Assembly: GCA_021773035.1 (NCBI GenBank)
Contig: JAJFKU010000066.1
Coordinates: 1 to 64,000 of the forward strand
DNA length: 64,000 nt
Reading direction: 5' to 3'
Source of the DNA: Woeseiaceae bacterium
Lineage (GTDB): Bacteria > Pseudomonadota > Gammaproteobacteria > Steroidobacterales > Woeseiaceae
Below are positions 1-9,400 of this stretch, piece by piece. The position numbers were made by a program, and so were the translations under genes. The notes below the pieces were generated by a model, which was not told the origin of the DNA, did no database searches, and saw nothing but the letters and a program-made list of their open reading frames with translations. Position 1 is the stretch's first letter; the number at the start of each line of letters is the position of its first letter.

Positions 1-1983
1 ACCCACCCCAAGAGACATAAGAGACGTATTTCCGGTCGGGTCAATCATGTTTGCTGGCGATACATTTGCATAGAGATACTTGTGCAATGTAAATGTTGCG
101 TTTTGCCGACCTTGGAACGTATCCATAGTCTGAAACCGCCCCACGGCCTGGTTGTAATACCGCGCCCTCAGGTAGTAGAACCCAAGATTCGGATCGTACT
201 GCTCACCCGTATACAGATAGTCATTCACCGTAACCCCGGTACTATCCTCCAACTCACCAAAGGCCGTATAGGCATACGTGTCCGTGACATTACCTGCCAC
301 ATCGGTCAGCGCCCGCGTCGACCCGATCCCATCGTAGTGATAAGTACTGCTGTTGGTGGTTAAAGCATCCACCCGCCGATGCTGGCTGATCAAATCATCC
401 CCATAGGTGTACTTGACCTCCGCGAAGCTATTGAGATCAAAGCTCTCCTCGATCACCTGCGCATAATCCCGATTGGGATCGGTCAGGTAGTTCGTCGTCA
501 GACCCGACTCCGTCTCACTCTGCCGAATACCCGTCGCATCGTACTGATACGTCACCTGGCCGTTGTTGAGGTTCGACAGGCGGTTACGACTGTCGTAGGC
601 GTAGTCAGTATTGATCGTACCGTCCGATGTCGTCAGCGTATTGCCGTTAGCGTCGTAGCTGTACGTTGTCACCAACGGATTAAGGCCGGTGGCTGTCTCG
701 CTGGTGAGACGATCGTTCAGGTCGTAAACGTAGGTCGTGGTCGTCGTTCCGGCCGTCGTGGCATCGGTCTCAGTGAGGCGATTGCCCACCGCATCGTAGG
801 TCCAGGTCGCGCTGCGGTTACCCAGCGTGGCATCCGTGACGGTCTCCGACGTCAGGCGATACAGATCGTCATACACATAGTCGACGACACGGCCATTGAG
901 CTCCGAGTGCCGGGTTCGGTTACCGTTCGGCCCCAACACGTAGCTGTGCTGATCGAATACCGTGCTCACCGCATCCCGGTGATCCACCCGCAGCAGGCGA
1001 TACAAGGGATCGTAGGTGTACTCCGTACGCGTGCCATTGACATAGTCCACACGGTCTCGGCTGCCTACAGCGTTATAGCTGTAGGTCGTCATGCCGACCT
1101 CATCGGTAACAGACTCCAGTCGATTCAACATGTCGGAGCCATAACTCAACGATTGGTTGGTCGTCGTCAGACTGGTGCGATTGCCTGCAGCGTCGTAACC
1201 GTAACCAATCGTCCTGCCGGTCGGGTAGGTAATACCCGTCAGACGATCGCGTTCGTCGTAAGCAAACACCGTGGCACCGCGATCATCCGTGATCGTGTCA
1301 ACCTGACCGCTATCCGTATAGGTCGTCGTGACAACGACGCCGTCGGCATAGGTCGCCGAGGTTTGGCGATTGAGGTCGTCGTAGACGAAGGTCCGCAAGG
1401 CACCGTTGAAGTCAGTCCTGGTGACTCGATTGCCATTGCCGTCATAGGTGTAGCTCTCGCTCTGGCCGGCCGGCAGGGTGCGTGAAACGACCCGCCCGAC
1501 GTCATCGTAGGCCCAGGACGTGGTGCGCAGCTCCGCGTCCGTTTGCGTGACCTTGTTCGACTGTTCGTCGTAGCCGTACTCCGTCCGCTGCAGGAGTGCG
1601 TCAACAACGGCTGTCAGATTGCCCACCGCATCGTATTCGAAGCGTGTCGTCAGCCCCGCGAGATCCGTCTCCGAGCGCTTTCGGCCCAGGGCATCGTAGC
1701 CAGTCGTGTTTCTCAGGTTGTCGGTCTGATCCGCCGGCGTGTCGTCCGGGAAGATCGTTTCCAGCAAACGGCCAGCGCTATCGTAAACGAACTCGGTGCG
1801 GCGACTGAGCGCATCGACCATCGCCGTTCTCAGGCCGCGTGCGTCATATTCAAACCGCGTTTCCTGTAACAGCGCATTGCGCACCAGCGTTCGCCGCCCC
1901 GTATCGTCGTACTCGAACGCCGTCCGACTGCCGCGTTCGTCAATCGTGGCGGTTAGTCGACCGGCGGTATCGTACTCAAATGA
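1..1983 (-). CDS. Orphan Rhs tail, 5'-truncated, runs off the left edge
   Basis: An open minus-strand frame runs from 1983 to base 1 with no stop. It encodes about 660 residues of YD/RHS repeats (many Y-D-x-x-G-N/R units), then the Rhs core (LYTGEQYDPNLGFYYLRARY) and the shell-closing DPTGN motif about ten residues from the edge. It closely parallels the matching part of the full-length Rhs gene at about 7080-8955 in protein and DNA. The variable toxin tip would lie beyond base 1. The 5' end is cut at about 1981, where it abuts a broken IS110 transposase whose stop codon falls at the junction. No native start or signal peptide remains, so this is probably a silent donor cassette rather than an expressed toxin. 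Translation from an internal ATG or GTG is possible. Identity as an Rhs tail is very sure; expression is not. Confidence 0.85.
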
Positions 1984-2203
1984 TGCGCGCTTCGTGCCCG
2001 TGCCGCTTCGCGGCACGGGCCCAGTAGTGCGCGCTTGCGCATGACTCGAATGCAACGAGTGCAGACTTCTGTTTGCCTAGGAACTCCGCGAACTTAGCGC
2101 GAGTGAATGATCGGTTGAGAAGCTCTTTGCCACGAACTGAAACAACCGATACCTGAATAACGTTTTTTGCTAAGTCGACCCCGACTGTTGTTGAATGTGT
2201 CAT
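1976..2203 (-). pseudogene. IS110-family transposase, N-terminal fragment
   Basis: The 75-residue frame begins MTHSTTVGVDLAKNV, the DEDD/RuvC-like N-terminus of IS110-family recombinases, with the first catalytic Asp in GVDLAK. It continues through the SALVAFESCASAHYWAR segment that carries the acidic residue of the next motif. It ends after ARII at a TGA created exactly where Rhs sequence starts. Intact members are about 300-400 aa, so the rest of the RuvC-like domain and the C-terminal serine domain are gone. The ATG at 2203 has an AGGGAG ribosome-binding site, but that site lies inside a long hairpin. The remnant marks an insertion followed by a deletion that also removed the 5' part of the adjacent Rhs tail. 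Confidence 0.8.
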
Positions 2204-2269
2204 GTATGGACTCCCTTGGGTTTTGGTCGACTTCCAACCTAAGAAATTAGGTTGGAGGAGTCCATACAT
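2202..2269 (-). repeat. Nested inverted repeat covering the IS110 ribosome-binding site and start
   Basis: The outer arms are 13 bp and perfect (ATGTATGGACTCC at 2202-2214, reverse complement at 2257-2269). Between them sits a perfect 9-bp stem (CCAACCTAA at 2234-2242, partner at 2247-2255) with a 4-nt loop. On the transposase strand the outer 3' arm contains the AGGGAG ribosome-binding site and reaches the ATG, so a folded transcript would hide the start. RBS-sequestering hairpins are known in several IS families. IS110-family elements also encode a structured bridge RNA in a noncoding end, so a structural RNA is an alternative. Confidence 0.6.
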
Positions 2270-2396
2270 AGGGTCATCAGCGGTCCGTCGGTATTCTATC
2301 ATTCGAGCGGCTGCTATTGGGTGCTCAACAGCCACTGTCTGCGTTGGTCACAATCTGACATGGTTGACGCTGACTAGCGCCGACAGAAGCGACATA

Positions 2397-2508
2397 CTGA
2401 TGCCTGACATGGTCCGACGACCGCTGTTACGGCAAGTGGACGAATCACACAGAGCCTTAGTAGAATTCGAAAACTTTCGTGAAACAAGGCTTCACTGAAA
2501 CCACAAAG
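2397..2508. repeat. 145-bp tandem repeat, first copy, left part (split by IS256 element)
   Basis: This segment starts CTGATGCCTGACATGGTCC and is nearly identical to 3866-3977. Its remaining bases are found at 3832-3864, beyond the IS256-family element, so the element interrupted the first of two adjacent 145-bp direct repeats. The few mismatches (for example gacgaccgc versus gacgatcgc) show the copies are not brand new. No reading frame or RNA is recognisable. The rest of 2270-2557 outside the repeat and the IS end shows no gene. Confidence 0.75.
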
Positions 2509-3817
2509 GAGGGCGTTCAGATTTCTGTGTCAACGTGATGTTGCATAGTTAATAAGATCAAAGTTCCAGTGCCGTATCAAGTCGACCTTCAAAAAATATC
2601 GACAACTGCGAGATCGTTAGCGTCCAGTTCTGTATCGGCATGGTCCATTTCTTACTCGCATTTTGGATGCCCATGAACAACAGTTTTAACAAGCTGTCGT
2701 CGTTCGGAAAGCCGCCCTTGGTCTTGGTCAGTTTTCTAAATTGGCGATGCACTGCCTCGATGGAATTGGTGGTGTAAATAATTCGGCGGATGTCGTGTGG
2801 GTACTTGAAGTAGGCCGATAAGTGCTGCCATTTTGTGCGCCAGGATTTAATCACGATCGGGTATTTTTCACCCCACAGCACCTCCAACTCGTCGAGCGCC
2901 GCCTCGGCCTCGCCCAGTGATGTGGCTCGGTACACACGCTTCAGATCGACCATGAACGCCTTCTGATCTTTCGAGGCCACGTACCGCAGTGAGTTGCGGA
3001 TCTGGTGCACGATGCACAGCTGCACTTCGGTATCCGGATAAATCGAGGCGATCGCTTCGGGAAAGCCGGTCAAACCATCGACGGAGGCAATCAGAAAGTC
3101 CTCGACGCCACGATTCTGCAGGTCCGTGAGCACCGAGAGCCAGAAGTTAGCGCCCTCGCTCTCCGACAGATACAGGCCCAGCACCTCCTTTTTGCCGTCC
3201 ATGTTCAGGGCCAGAACGGTGTAGATGGCCTTGCTCCGATAACGACCTTTGTCGCGGATTTTGTAGTGGATCGCATCCAGCCAGACAAACGGATACAGAT
3301 TATCCAGTGGTCGTGTCTGCCAGGCCTTAACCTCAGCAATGAGCTTATCGGTGATCGTCGAGATCGTTGCCGGGGAGACACTAATGCCGTACATATCTTC
3401 GACGTGCCCGGCAATGTCCGCGTAACTCATGCCCAAACCGAACATCGACAGGATCTTGGTCTCGATCTCATCCGAGACCGTGCGCTGGTGTTTCTTCTCC
3501 AACTGCGGCGCGAAGGTACCGGCACGATCCCGCGGCGTCTCCAGCTCGAACTTGCCGATGCTGCTCTTCACGGTCTTCCTGGATTTGCCGTTCTTGCGGT
3601 TCTCGGCTACCTCTTCAGACAGGTGCGAATCGAGCTCCGCCTCAAGTGCCGACTCGGTCAGTTGCTTCACCAGCGGACCCAGAACTCCGTCCTTCCCAGT
3701 GAGCGATTGTCCTGATTGAACGGCTTTCAGCGCTGCTTCAAAATCAAACTTCTCTGCCATGTCTCAATCCTCTTTCCGTATAGACTAAAGCTTTGACACA
3801 GAATTTCTAACACTCCC
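2509..3817 (-). mobile_element. IS256-family insertion sequence, complete
   Basis: The element is about 1309 bp and contains one transposase gene. Its ends form an imperfect 25-bp inverted repeat: GAGGGCGTTCAG... at 2509 and the reverse complement of TTCTAACACTCCC at 3817, with an inner TTCTGTGTCAA block identical in both. It is flanked by a perfect 14-bp direct repeat, CTGAAACCACAAAG, at 2495-2508 and 3818-3831. IS256 elements usually make 8-9 bp duplications, so 14 bp is longer than expected; part may be chance or the true ends may differ by a few bases. It sits inside the first copy of a 145-bp tandem repeat. Confidence 0.8.
2558..3760 (-). CDS. IS256-family transposase (mutator-type DDE)
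   Basis: The protein is 400 aa, the usual length for IS256/mutator transposases. The DDE triad is visible: Asp162 in WLDAIHYKIRD, Asp228 in SVDGLTGFPEA and Glu335 in YTTNSIEAVHRQFR, the family signature region. The C-H motif between the second D and the E is present (LCIVHQIRNSLRYV). The N-terminus carries the LGPLVKQLTESALEAELDSHL segment and the PRDRAGTFAPQLEKKHQR stretch typical of the family. The frame is intact and the element ends are present, so it may still be active. It transcribes in the same direction as the Rhs cassettes on both sides. Confidence 0.95.
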   Translation of the reverse strand: MAEKFDFEAALKAVQSGQSLTGKDGVLGPLVKQLTESALEAELDSHLSEEVAENRKNGKSRKTVKSSIGKFELETPRDRAGTFAPQLEKKHQRTVSDEIETKILSMFGLGMSYADIAGHVEDMYGISVSPATISTITDKLIAEVKAWQTRPLDNLYPFVWLDAIHYKIRDKGRYRSKAIYTVLALNMDGKKEVLGLYLSESEGANFWLSVLTDLQNRGVEDFLIASVDGLTGFPEAIASIYPDTEVQLCIVHQIRNSLRYVASKDQKAFMVDLKRVYRATSLGEAEAALDELEVLWGEKYPIVIKSWRTKWQHLSAYFKYPHDIRRIIYTTNSIEAVHRQFRKLTKTKGGFPNDDSLLKLLFMGIQNASKKWTMPIQNWTLTISQLSIFFEGRLDTALEL

Positions 3818-3865
3818 CTGAAACCACAAAGTTCGACTGGAAAGTCCGGTTCGACCCCTATGTCT

Positions 3866-4010
3866 CTGATGCCTGACATGGTCCGACGATCGCTGTTACG
3901 GCAAGTGGACGAATCACACAGAGCCTTAGTAGAATTCGAAATCTTTCGTGAAACAAGGCTTCACTGAAACTACAAAGTTCGACTGGAAAGTTCGGTCCGA
4001 CCCCTAGTCT
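3866..4010. repeat. 145-bp tandem repeat, second (intact) copy
   Basis: This uninterrupted copy runs from CTGATGCCTGACATGG to the segment CCGACCCCTAGTCT. Its first 112 bp match 2397-2508 and its last 33 bp match 3832-3864, so removing the IS256 element restores two head-to-tail units. Both units end in a GTTCGACTGGAAAG...TCGACCCCTA stretch. No coding potential is seen. The following 4011-4188 holds nothing I can recognise. Confidence 0.75.
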
Positions 4011-4188
4011 TCATTCTCTAGCTCTTCCTGCGACTGATCATTTGACATCGTCTCTTATGCCGTTCCTCTAAATTCTTCATTCGCCGCTCCCAAGCATCGA
4101 TCTTCGACGCATGCCGCCCAGGAGACCACTTCAATCGTGCTCGTCAGGTAGTCGGCGAGCGTTTAGTAGTACGAAGATGCGTAGGAAA

Positions 4189-4389
4189 TCACTCGACAGT
4201 AAGCCTGCGATACGGCTCCCAACCAAGATAATCATGCTTCATCGCCATAGCCGACTCGTAATCTTCGGCTTCAAAACTCACCAATAGTTTAGCGTCGTCT
4301 TCCATTGTCTCATGCTTATCGTCGCGCTCGGCTTCTACCAATGTATAGCAGGAACAAGCTATTGAATGCCAAAGCTCATACGTTTTCAT
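4189..4389 (-). CDS. Small acidic protein, candidate immunity protein for the orphan Rhs tail
   Basis: The 66-aa acidic soluble protein starts MKTYELWHSIACSCYTLVE and ends HDYLGWEPYRRLTVE, without signal peptide or membrane segment. It resembles a widespread family of small uncharacterised proteins with the same YELWxS start and LGWEPY end; this is recollection of a pattern, not a search result. Its ATG overlaps the stop of the upstream Rhs tail (TAATG), so it is translationally coupled. In polymorphic toxin loci the gene directly after the toxin tip is normally the cognate immunity gene, and that position is the main support for the role. No biochemical function can be read from the sequence. 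Confidence 0.7.
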   Translation of the reverse strand: MKTYELWHSIACSCYTLVEAERDDKHETMEDDAKLLVSFEAEDYESAMAMKHDYLGWEPYRRLTVE

Positions 4390-5270
4390 TATTGGAATGC
4401 CCTCCCCTGTATAACCTCTATGTCAATTCGCGCTTGGCTCCCACGCACACCAGGATTACTCCAAGTCTGAGCGTTTGGCGCGTATACACCGGCCGGCGGC
4501 CTCGCCAATATCCAGATTCTAGCCTGCTCAACAGCAATGTTGCGTTCTTTAAGCTGTCGACGTGGCATCCTGAGCACCAGCAAGTCCAGCATCGCAGTCC
4601 CCTCTGCAGCAGTTGGGGGAGTGAAACTTGCCCAGGACTCGCTGTCTTCGTAACCACCACCTTGTGCCTGAATCCTCCCTCTGTGCAAGCGATTGCGGCA
4701 GCCGATGGTAGGTGAGTTAACGGGCGTTGCCACAGCTGATGTGACAGCGAATTCTGCCGCGCACACCGTAATAAGCGCCTGCCCGAAGGTTTGCAGCATC
4801 GCGTTTATGTTGATAGCGGTTGCGGTACTCGCAAGAGATCTGTTTCCGCTTGGATCGACTAGCATGACTGGATTGTCATTTGCATAGAGGAACTTGGCTT
4901 GCGTAATCGGTTCGACTAGAGTGCCTGCCCAGGTATCCATATTCTGGAACCGCCCAATCCCCGCGTTGTAATACCGCGCCCTCAAATAGTAAAACCCAAG
5001 ATTCGGATCAAACTGCTCACCGGTATACAGATAATCGTTGGTGGTGACCCCAGTACTATCCTCCAACTCACCAAAGGCCGTATAGGCATACGTGTCCGTG
5101 ACATTACCTGCCACATCGGTCAGCGCCCGCGTCGACCCAATCCCATCGTAGTGATACGTACTGCTGTTCGTGGTTAAGGCATCTACCCGGCGATGCTGAG
5201 CGATCAGATCATCCCCGTAGGTGTAGCGCACCTCGGCGAAGCCATTGAGATCGAAACTCTCCCCAATCAC
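4389..5270 (-). CDS. Orphan Rhs core with an alternative C-terminal toxin-like tip
   Basis: The 293-aa frame begins at a GTG inside former Rhs sequence (ESFDLNGFAEVRYTYGDDL). It contains the conserved core (LYTGEQFDPNLGFYYLRARY, then MLVDPSGNRS) and a roughly 150-residue tip unlike that of the full-length gene. The tip has a hydrophobic stretch (ALITVCAAEFAVTSAVA) and then a conserved-looking block: CRNRLHRGRIQAQGGG, FTPPTAAEG, RIDIEVIQGRAF. I recognise the RIQAQG/EVIxGRAF pattern from other Rhs tips but cannot name the activity. The 66-aa gene overlaps its stop. The segment has no signal peptide and its upstream repeats are frameshifted, so it is most likely a stored tip cassette. Confidence 0.75.
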   Translation of the reverse strand: MIGESFDLNGFAEVRYTYGDDLIAQHRRVDALTTNSSTYHYDGIGSTRALTDVAGNVTDTYAYTAFGELEDSTGVTTNDYLYTGEQFDPNLGFYYLRARYYNAGIGRFQNMDTWAGTLVEPITQAKFLYANDNPVMLVDPSGNRSLASTATAININAMLQTFGQALITVCAAEFAVTSAVATPVNSPTIGCRNRLHRGRIQAQGGGYEDSESWASFTPPTAAEGTAMLDLLVLRMPRRQLKERNIAVEQARIWILARPPAGVYAPNAQTWSNPGVRGSQARIDIEVIQGRAFQ

Positions 5271-5584
5271 CCGCGCGTAATCCCGATTCGGGATCGAGAG
5301 GCGCCGCGAGGAAGTACGCCGCCAATAGTCGCTCTATTTCGCGAATTTCTCCAACGCGGTTTCGGGTGCGAAACACCAGTGTTCGCCGTAGCCGTACTCC
5401 GTGCGCTGCAGGAGTGCGTCGATGACCGCGGTGAGGTACCCACCGCGTCGTATTCGAAGGAGGTGGTCAGCCCCGCAAGATACGTCTCCGAGCGCTTGCG
5501 GTCCAGCGCATCACAGCCAGTCGTACTTCTCAGGTTGTCGGTCTGATCCGCCGGCGTATCGTCCGGGAAGATCGTTTCCAGCAA
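5267..5584 (-). pseudogene. Decayed Rhs repeats joining the orphan tail, frameshifted and internally deleted
   Basis: Reading starts at LLETIFPDDTPADQTDNLRS, as in the other two copies. It runs through recognisable RHS repeats (DLAGLTTSFEYDAVG appears with substitutions), loses frame near 5440, and jumps from the TEYGYxE repeat (about 5390) straight to the DPNRDYA segment (about 5285). The intervening repeats, about 1.1 kb in the full-length gene, are missing. About 95 bp of unrelated sequence fills the junction (about 5290-5385), and an extra C near 5285 breaks the frame into the intact core. The homology begins abruptly at 5584. These breaks mean the tail cannot be expressed as part of a complete Rhs protein. 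Confidence 0.75.
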
Positions 5585-5664
5585 GGGACAACAACAACCA
5601 GCTTAAGGCAACTACTGACATCCTTTCCTCGAACTCATCCGTGGCAACGAGTAATCTCTGATAG

Positions 5665-6468
5665 TCATACAGCGGTCGTTGTTCTCTGGTATGGACCCTC
5701 TCCTTCAAACTGGGGCCTCACCTCAGCTACCGCCAAATTCTTGGGCGACCGAATAACAGTCAACAAATGCCTTGCGAGTCGAAGAACACCACCAGAATCA
5801 ACATGCTCTAGGCGTCTACCCTTCGGCACAAAATACTGATTTCCGATCTGGTTCTTGATCGCAATTCTAAACCTATAAGCATCCTCGACTCTCTCGGAAA
5901 CCTGCACAAATATGCCGCTATCTGTCTCTGAGATTTCGAATGCAGGTAGCTCACATATGTTCTCCGCACCGATAAGTTTAACGAACGTCTCACCGTAGAA
6001 ATTCAGCCAATATACATCCCTGAGCCCCGCTGCAAGACCAAGCCCCTCATCATTCGAAGAATAGCTGACATCGAAATATTCACCAGAACCTCGATTTTCC
6101 CCAAACACAAATGAAAAATCTGCCTGAAACAGTACTGAAACCTTACCAAACAGGTCGATCAAACTACCCGGCTCATGAGTCGATTTTTTGAGGACAACTG
6201 TCAGATGTTCAAACCCATCACTGTTCGATATACCGCCATATGCGCTGTCAAGATCGAAGAAAAGTCTTCCAAATTCATCGTACGATTCTCGCCATTCACC
6301 AGTTTTGATGTCCTCAAACCGAAACAGTCGATCATTGGTTTCAGTATCTCCAGATACTCGAAATTCCGCACTAGCGAAATCCAAGTACTCGTCCAGCATC
6401 ATCAAACAACGTTGCAAACGCTCGGAGTCCACCATTCGGGAGAACAGTTCGATAGTTACATCATCCAT
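5665..6468 (-). CDS. Candidate immunity protein for the PD-(D/E)XK Rhs toxin
   Basis: The 267-aa soluble, acidic protein starts MDDVTIELFSRMVDSERL and has no signal peptide or membrane helix. I cannot assign a named family. It lies 8 bp downstream of the giant Rhs stop on the same strand, the standard place for the immunity gene, and its local base composition is AT-richer than the flanking Rhs repeats, as is usual for exchangeable tip and immunity DNA. It should act in the cytoplasm against the nuclease tip if that inference holds. The final residues (GPYQRTTTAV) abut the decayed Rhs cassette, so the C-terminus may have been altered by recombination. Confidence 0.65.
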   Translation of the reverse strand: MDDVTIELFSRMVDSERLQRCLMMLDEYLDFASAEFRVSGDTETNDRLFRFEDIKTGEWRESYDEFGRLFFDLDSAYGGISNSDGFEHLTVVLKKSTHEPGSLIDLFGKVSVLFQADFSFVFGENRGSGEYFDVSYSSNDEGLGLAAGLRDVYWLNFYGETFVKLIGAENICELPAFEISETDSGIFVQVSERVEDAYRFRIAIKNQIGNQYFVPKGRRLEHVDSGGVLRLARHLLTVIRSPKNLAVAEVRPQFEGEGPYQRTTTAV

Positions 6469-6476
6469 TCCAACTC

Positions 6477-9400
6477 CTAGAACGGTGTAAGGGAAATAAA
6501 ACTCACGGTAACATCCTTCGCCGTTGCCAGCACTTCACTCCTGATATTCGGCGGAACCCTTGTTAGCGTAACGTACGTGATCGAGCCGCCTTTCTCACTT
6601 GCAAATCTTACAAATAACTCAAGCTGCTTTAGGTTGATGTGCTGACCCAGTTTTGCGTCGACAATGTGCTTTCCACGCAATATCCAATCTGGACGAGCAG
6701 CGCCATTGAATATCGGTGACTGCGGCACAGCACGAATCAGCCTCATTGCAGGATCAAGTATCTTCTCGAAGACCCTACCAGCATGCAAGCGTAGAACCTG
6801 TGGATTCATATTTACTGCTCGACTTACCCCTCCGGTGAATCGGTTCGCCGACAATTGTATGAACTGTGCGACTTGTGACGACCCTAGCTTAGTCACAACG
6901 TGGTTGGTCAGATACAAGAATGGAGAAGCCGCTATTACGGCTTGGTTTGCATATAATGCTATCCCGACTCGAAGTTCCTGGAGAGTTACGCGTCCGCTTG
7001 GGTCCAGATTTACAACGGGATTCGCATATACATAGGCGTACTTGTGAAGTGACTTCGGATCGGACTCGAAGCCAGCAAACGGATCCATATTCTGGAGTCT
7101 TCCAATCCCTGCGTTGTAATACCGCGCTCTCAGATAATAGAACCCAAGATTCGGATCGAACTGCTCACCCGTATACAGGTAATCGTTCTGAGTAAACCCG
7201 GTACCGCCCGCCAGTTCCCCAAACGCCGTATACGCATAACTGTCCGTCACCAGGCTGTTCGTGTCGGTCAAACGACGCGTCGACCCAATCCCATCGTAAT
7301 GATAGGTACTGGAGTTCGTCGTCAGTGCATCCACCCGCCGGTGCTGTGCGATCAGATCATCCCCGTAGGTATAGCGCACCTCGGCAAAGCCGTTGAGATC
7401 GAAACTCTCCTCCACCACCTGCGCATAATCCCGGTTCGGATCGACGAGATAGTTGGTTGTCAGCCCACTGCTCGTCTCACTCATCCGAATACCGCTGGCA
7501 TCGTACAGATACGTCGTCTGGCCTGAGTTCAGGTTGCTCAGGCGATTACGGCTGTCGTAGGCATAACTGGTCGTACCCGAGCCGTCAATCCGCGTCAGCG
7601 TATTGCCGTTGTTATCGTAGCTGTAGATCAACGTGTCCGGGTTGAGCCCCGTGACCGTCTCTGTCAGCAAACGATCGTTAGCGTCGTAGCTGTACGTCGT
7701 GGTGTCGGTACCGGCGGTCGTGGTCTCCACCTCGCTCAGGCGGTTGCCCACCGCATCGTAGGTCCAGGTGGCCGTGCGATCGCCCAGCGTCGCATCCGAC
7801 ACTGTCTCCGACGTCAGGCGATACAGATCGTCATAGACGTAGTCCACGGCGCGGGCACCGTTCCCGAACTCCCAATGGCGCAAGCGGTTACCGTTCGGAC
7901 CCAGCGTGTAGTTGTGCTGATCGAGCTGTTGACTCGCCCGGTTGAAATGATCGATACGCAGCAGCCGGTTCAGCGGATCGTAGACGTACTGCGACCAGGC
8001 ATTGTTGGCGTACACCACCCGGGACCGGCTGCCGACCGCATTGTAGGTGTACGTCGTCGTGCCCGCCTCGTCTGTGACCGTGGACAGACGGTTGAGGACA
8101 TCGAAGCCGTAGCTCAGCGACTGGTTCGCCGTCGTCAGACTGCTGCGATTGCCGGCCGCGTCGTAGCCGTAGCCGATGGTCCGGCCGCCCGGGTAGCTAA
8201 TGCCCGTCAGGCGGTCGCGTTCATCGTAGGTAAAGCTCGTCGCACCGCGATCGTCGGTAATACTCGCGACCTGGCCGGTGTCCGTGTACGCCGTCGTCAC
8301 CGTCACACCGTCGGCGTAGCTCGCCGTCGTCTGGCGGTTCAGCGCATCGTAGCCAAAGGTCTGCAACGCACCGTTGAAGTCCGTATGGCTGGTCCGGTTG
8401 CCGTTGTCGTCGTAGACAAAGCTCTCGCTCTGGCCTGCCGGCAAAGTGCGTGACACCACTCGTCCAAGGTCGTCGTAGGCCCAGGACGTCGTGCGCAGCT
8501 CCGCATCTGTCTGCGTGATCTTGTTCGACTGTTCGTCGTAGCCGTACTCGGTGCGCTGATTGAGCGCGTCGATGACCACCGTGAGATTACCCAGCTCGTC
8601 GTATTCGAACGAGGTAGTCAGCCCCGCGAGGTCCGTCTCGGACGTCTTTCGACCCAGCGCATCGTAACCGGTCGCACTACGCAGATTATCGGCCTGGTCC
8701 CCGGGCGTATTGTCCGGGAAAATGGTTTCCAGCAAACGACCGGCATTGTCGTAAACGAACTCCGTACGCCGATTGAGCGCGTCGACCATTGCCGTGCGCA
8801 GGCCCCTCGCGTCGTACTCGAAGCGGGTTTCCTGCAGCAGCGTATCGCGCACCAGCGTTCGTCGTCCGGCATCGTCGTATTCGAACTCGGTGCGATTGCC
8901 GCGCTCATCAATCGTCGCCGTCAGGCGACCGGCGGTGTCATACTCGTTCGTCGTCCGCGGGTTGTCGAGGTCGTTGCCCGGCGTTGCGTCGGGGAAGACC
9001 GTCTCGACAAGGCGATTCGCCGCATTGTAGCTCATGGTCGTCGTGCGACCCAGGCGATCCGTCTGCGAGGTGACGTTGCCCTCTTCGTCGTAAGCCGTGG
9101 TCTCGGTCGTCAGGTCCGGGTAGCGCGTCAGGACCAGGTTGCCGCGCGCGTCGTACTCGTACTCCGTGCGTTCGAGGTTGGCGTCGATCGTTGCCGATTC
9201 CTTGTCGATGGCGTTGTACTCGGTAACAGTAACGTTGCCCTCCGGATCGGTGACACGGAACAAGCGGCCCTTATCGTCGTATTCCATGCCCGTGACGAGC
9301 GTCTGCACCACGCCGTTCTCGTCGGTACGCGTCGTCGTTTCCGAGATCGCGCGGCCAAGCGTGTCGTAGCCGAACGACGTCCTGACGTTGCGGGCATCCT

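Noticed and set aside
379..1485. Plus-strand frame of 368 codons opposite the left orphan Rhs tail
   Set aside because: Antisense shadow of RHS repeats; the same pattern recurs opposite the full-length Rhs gene.
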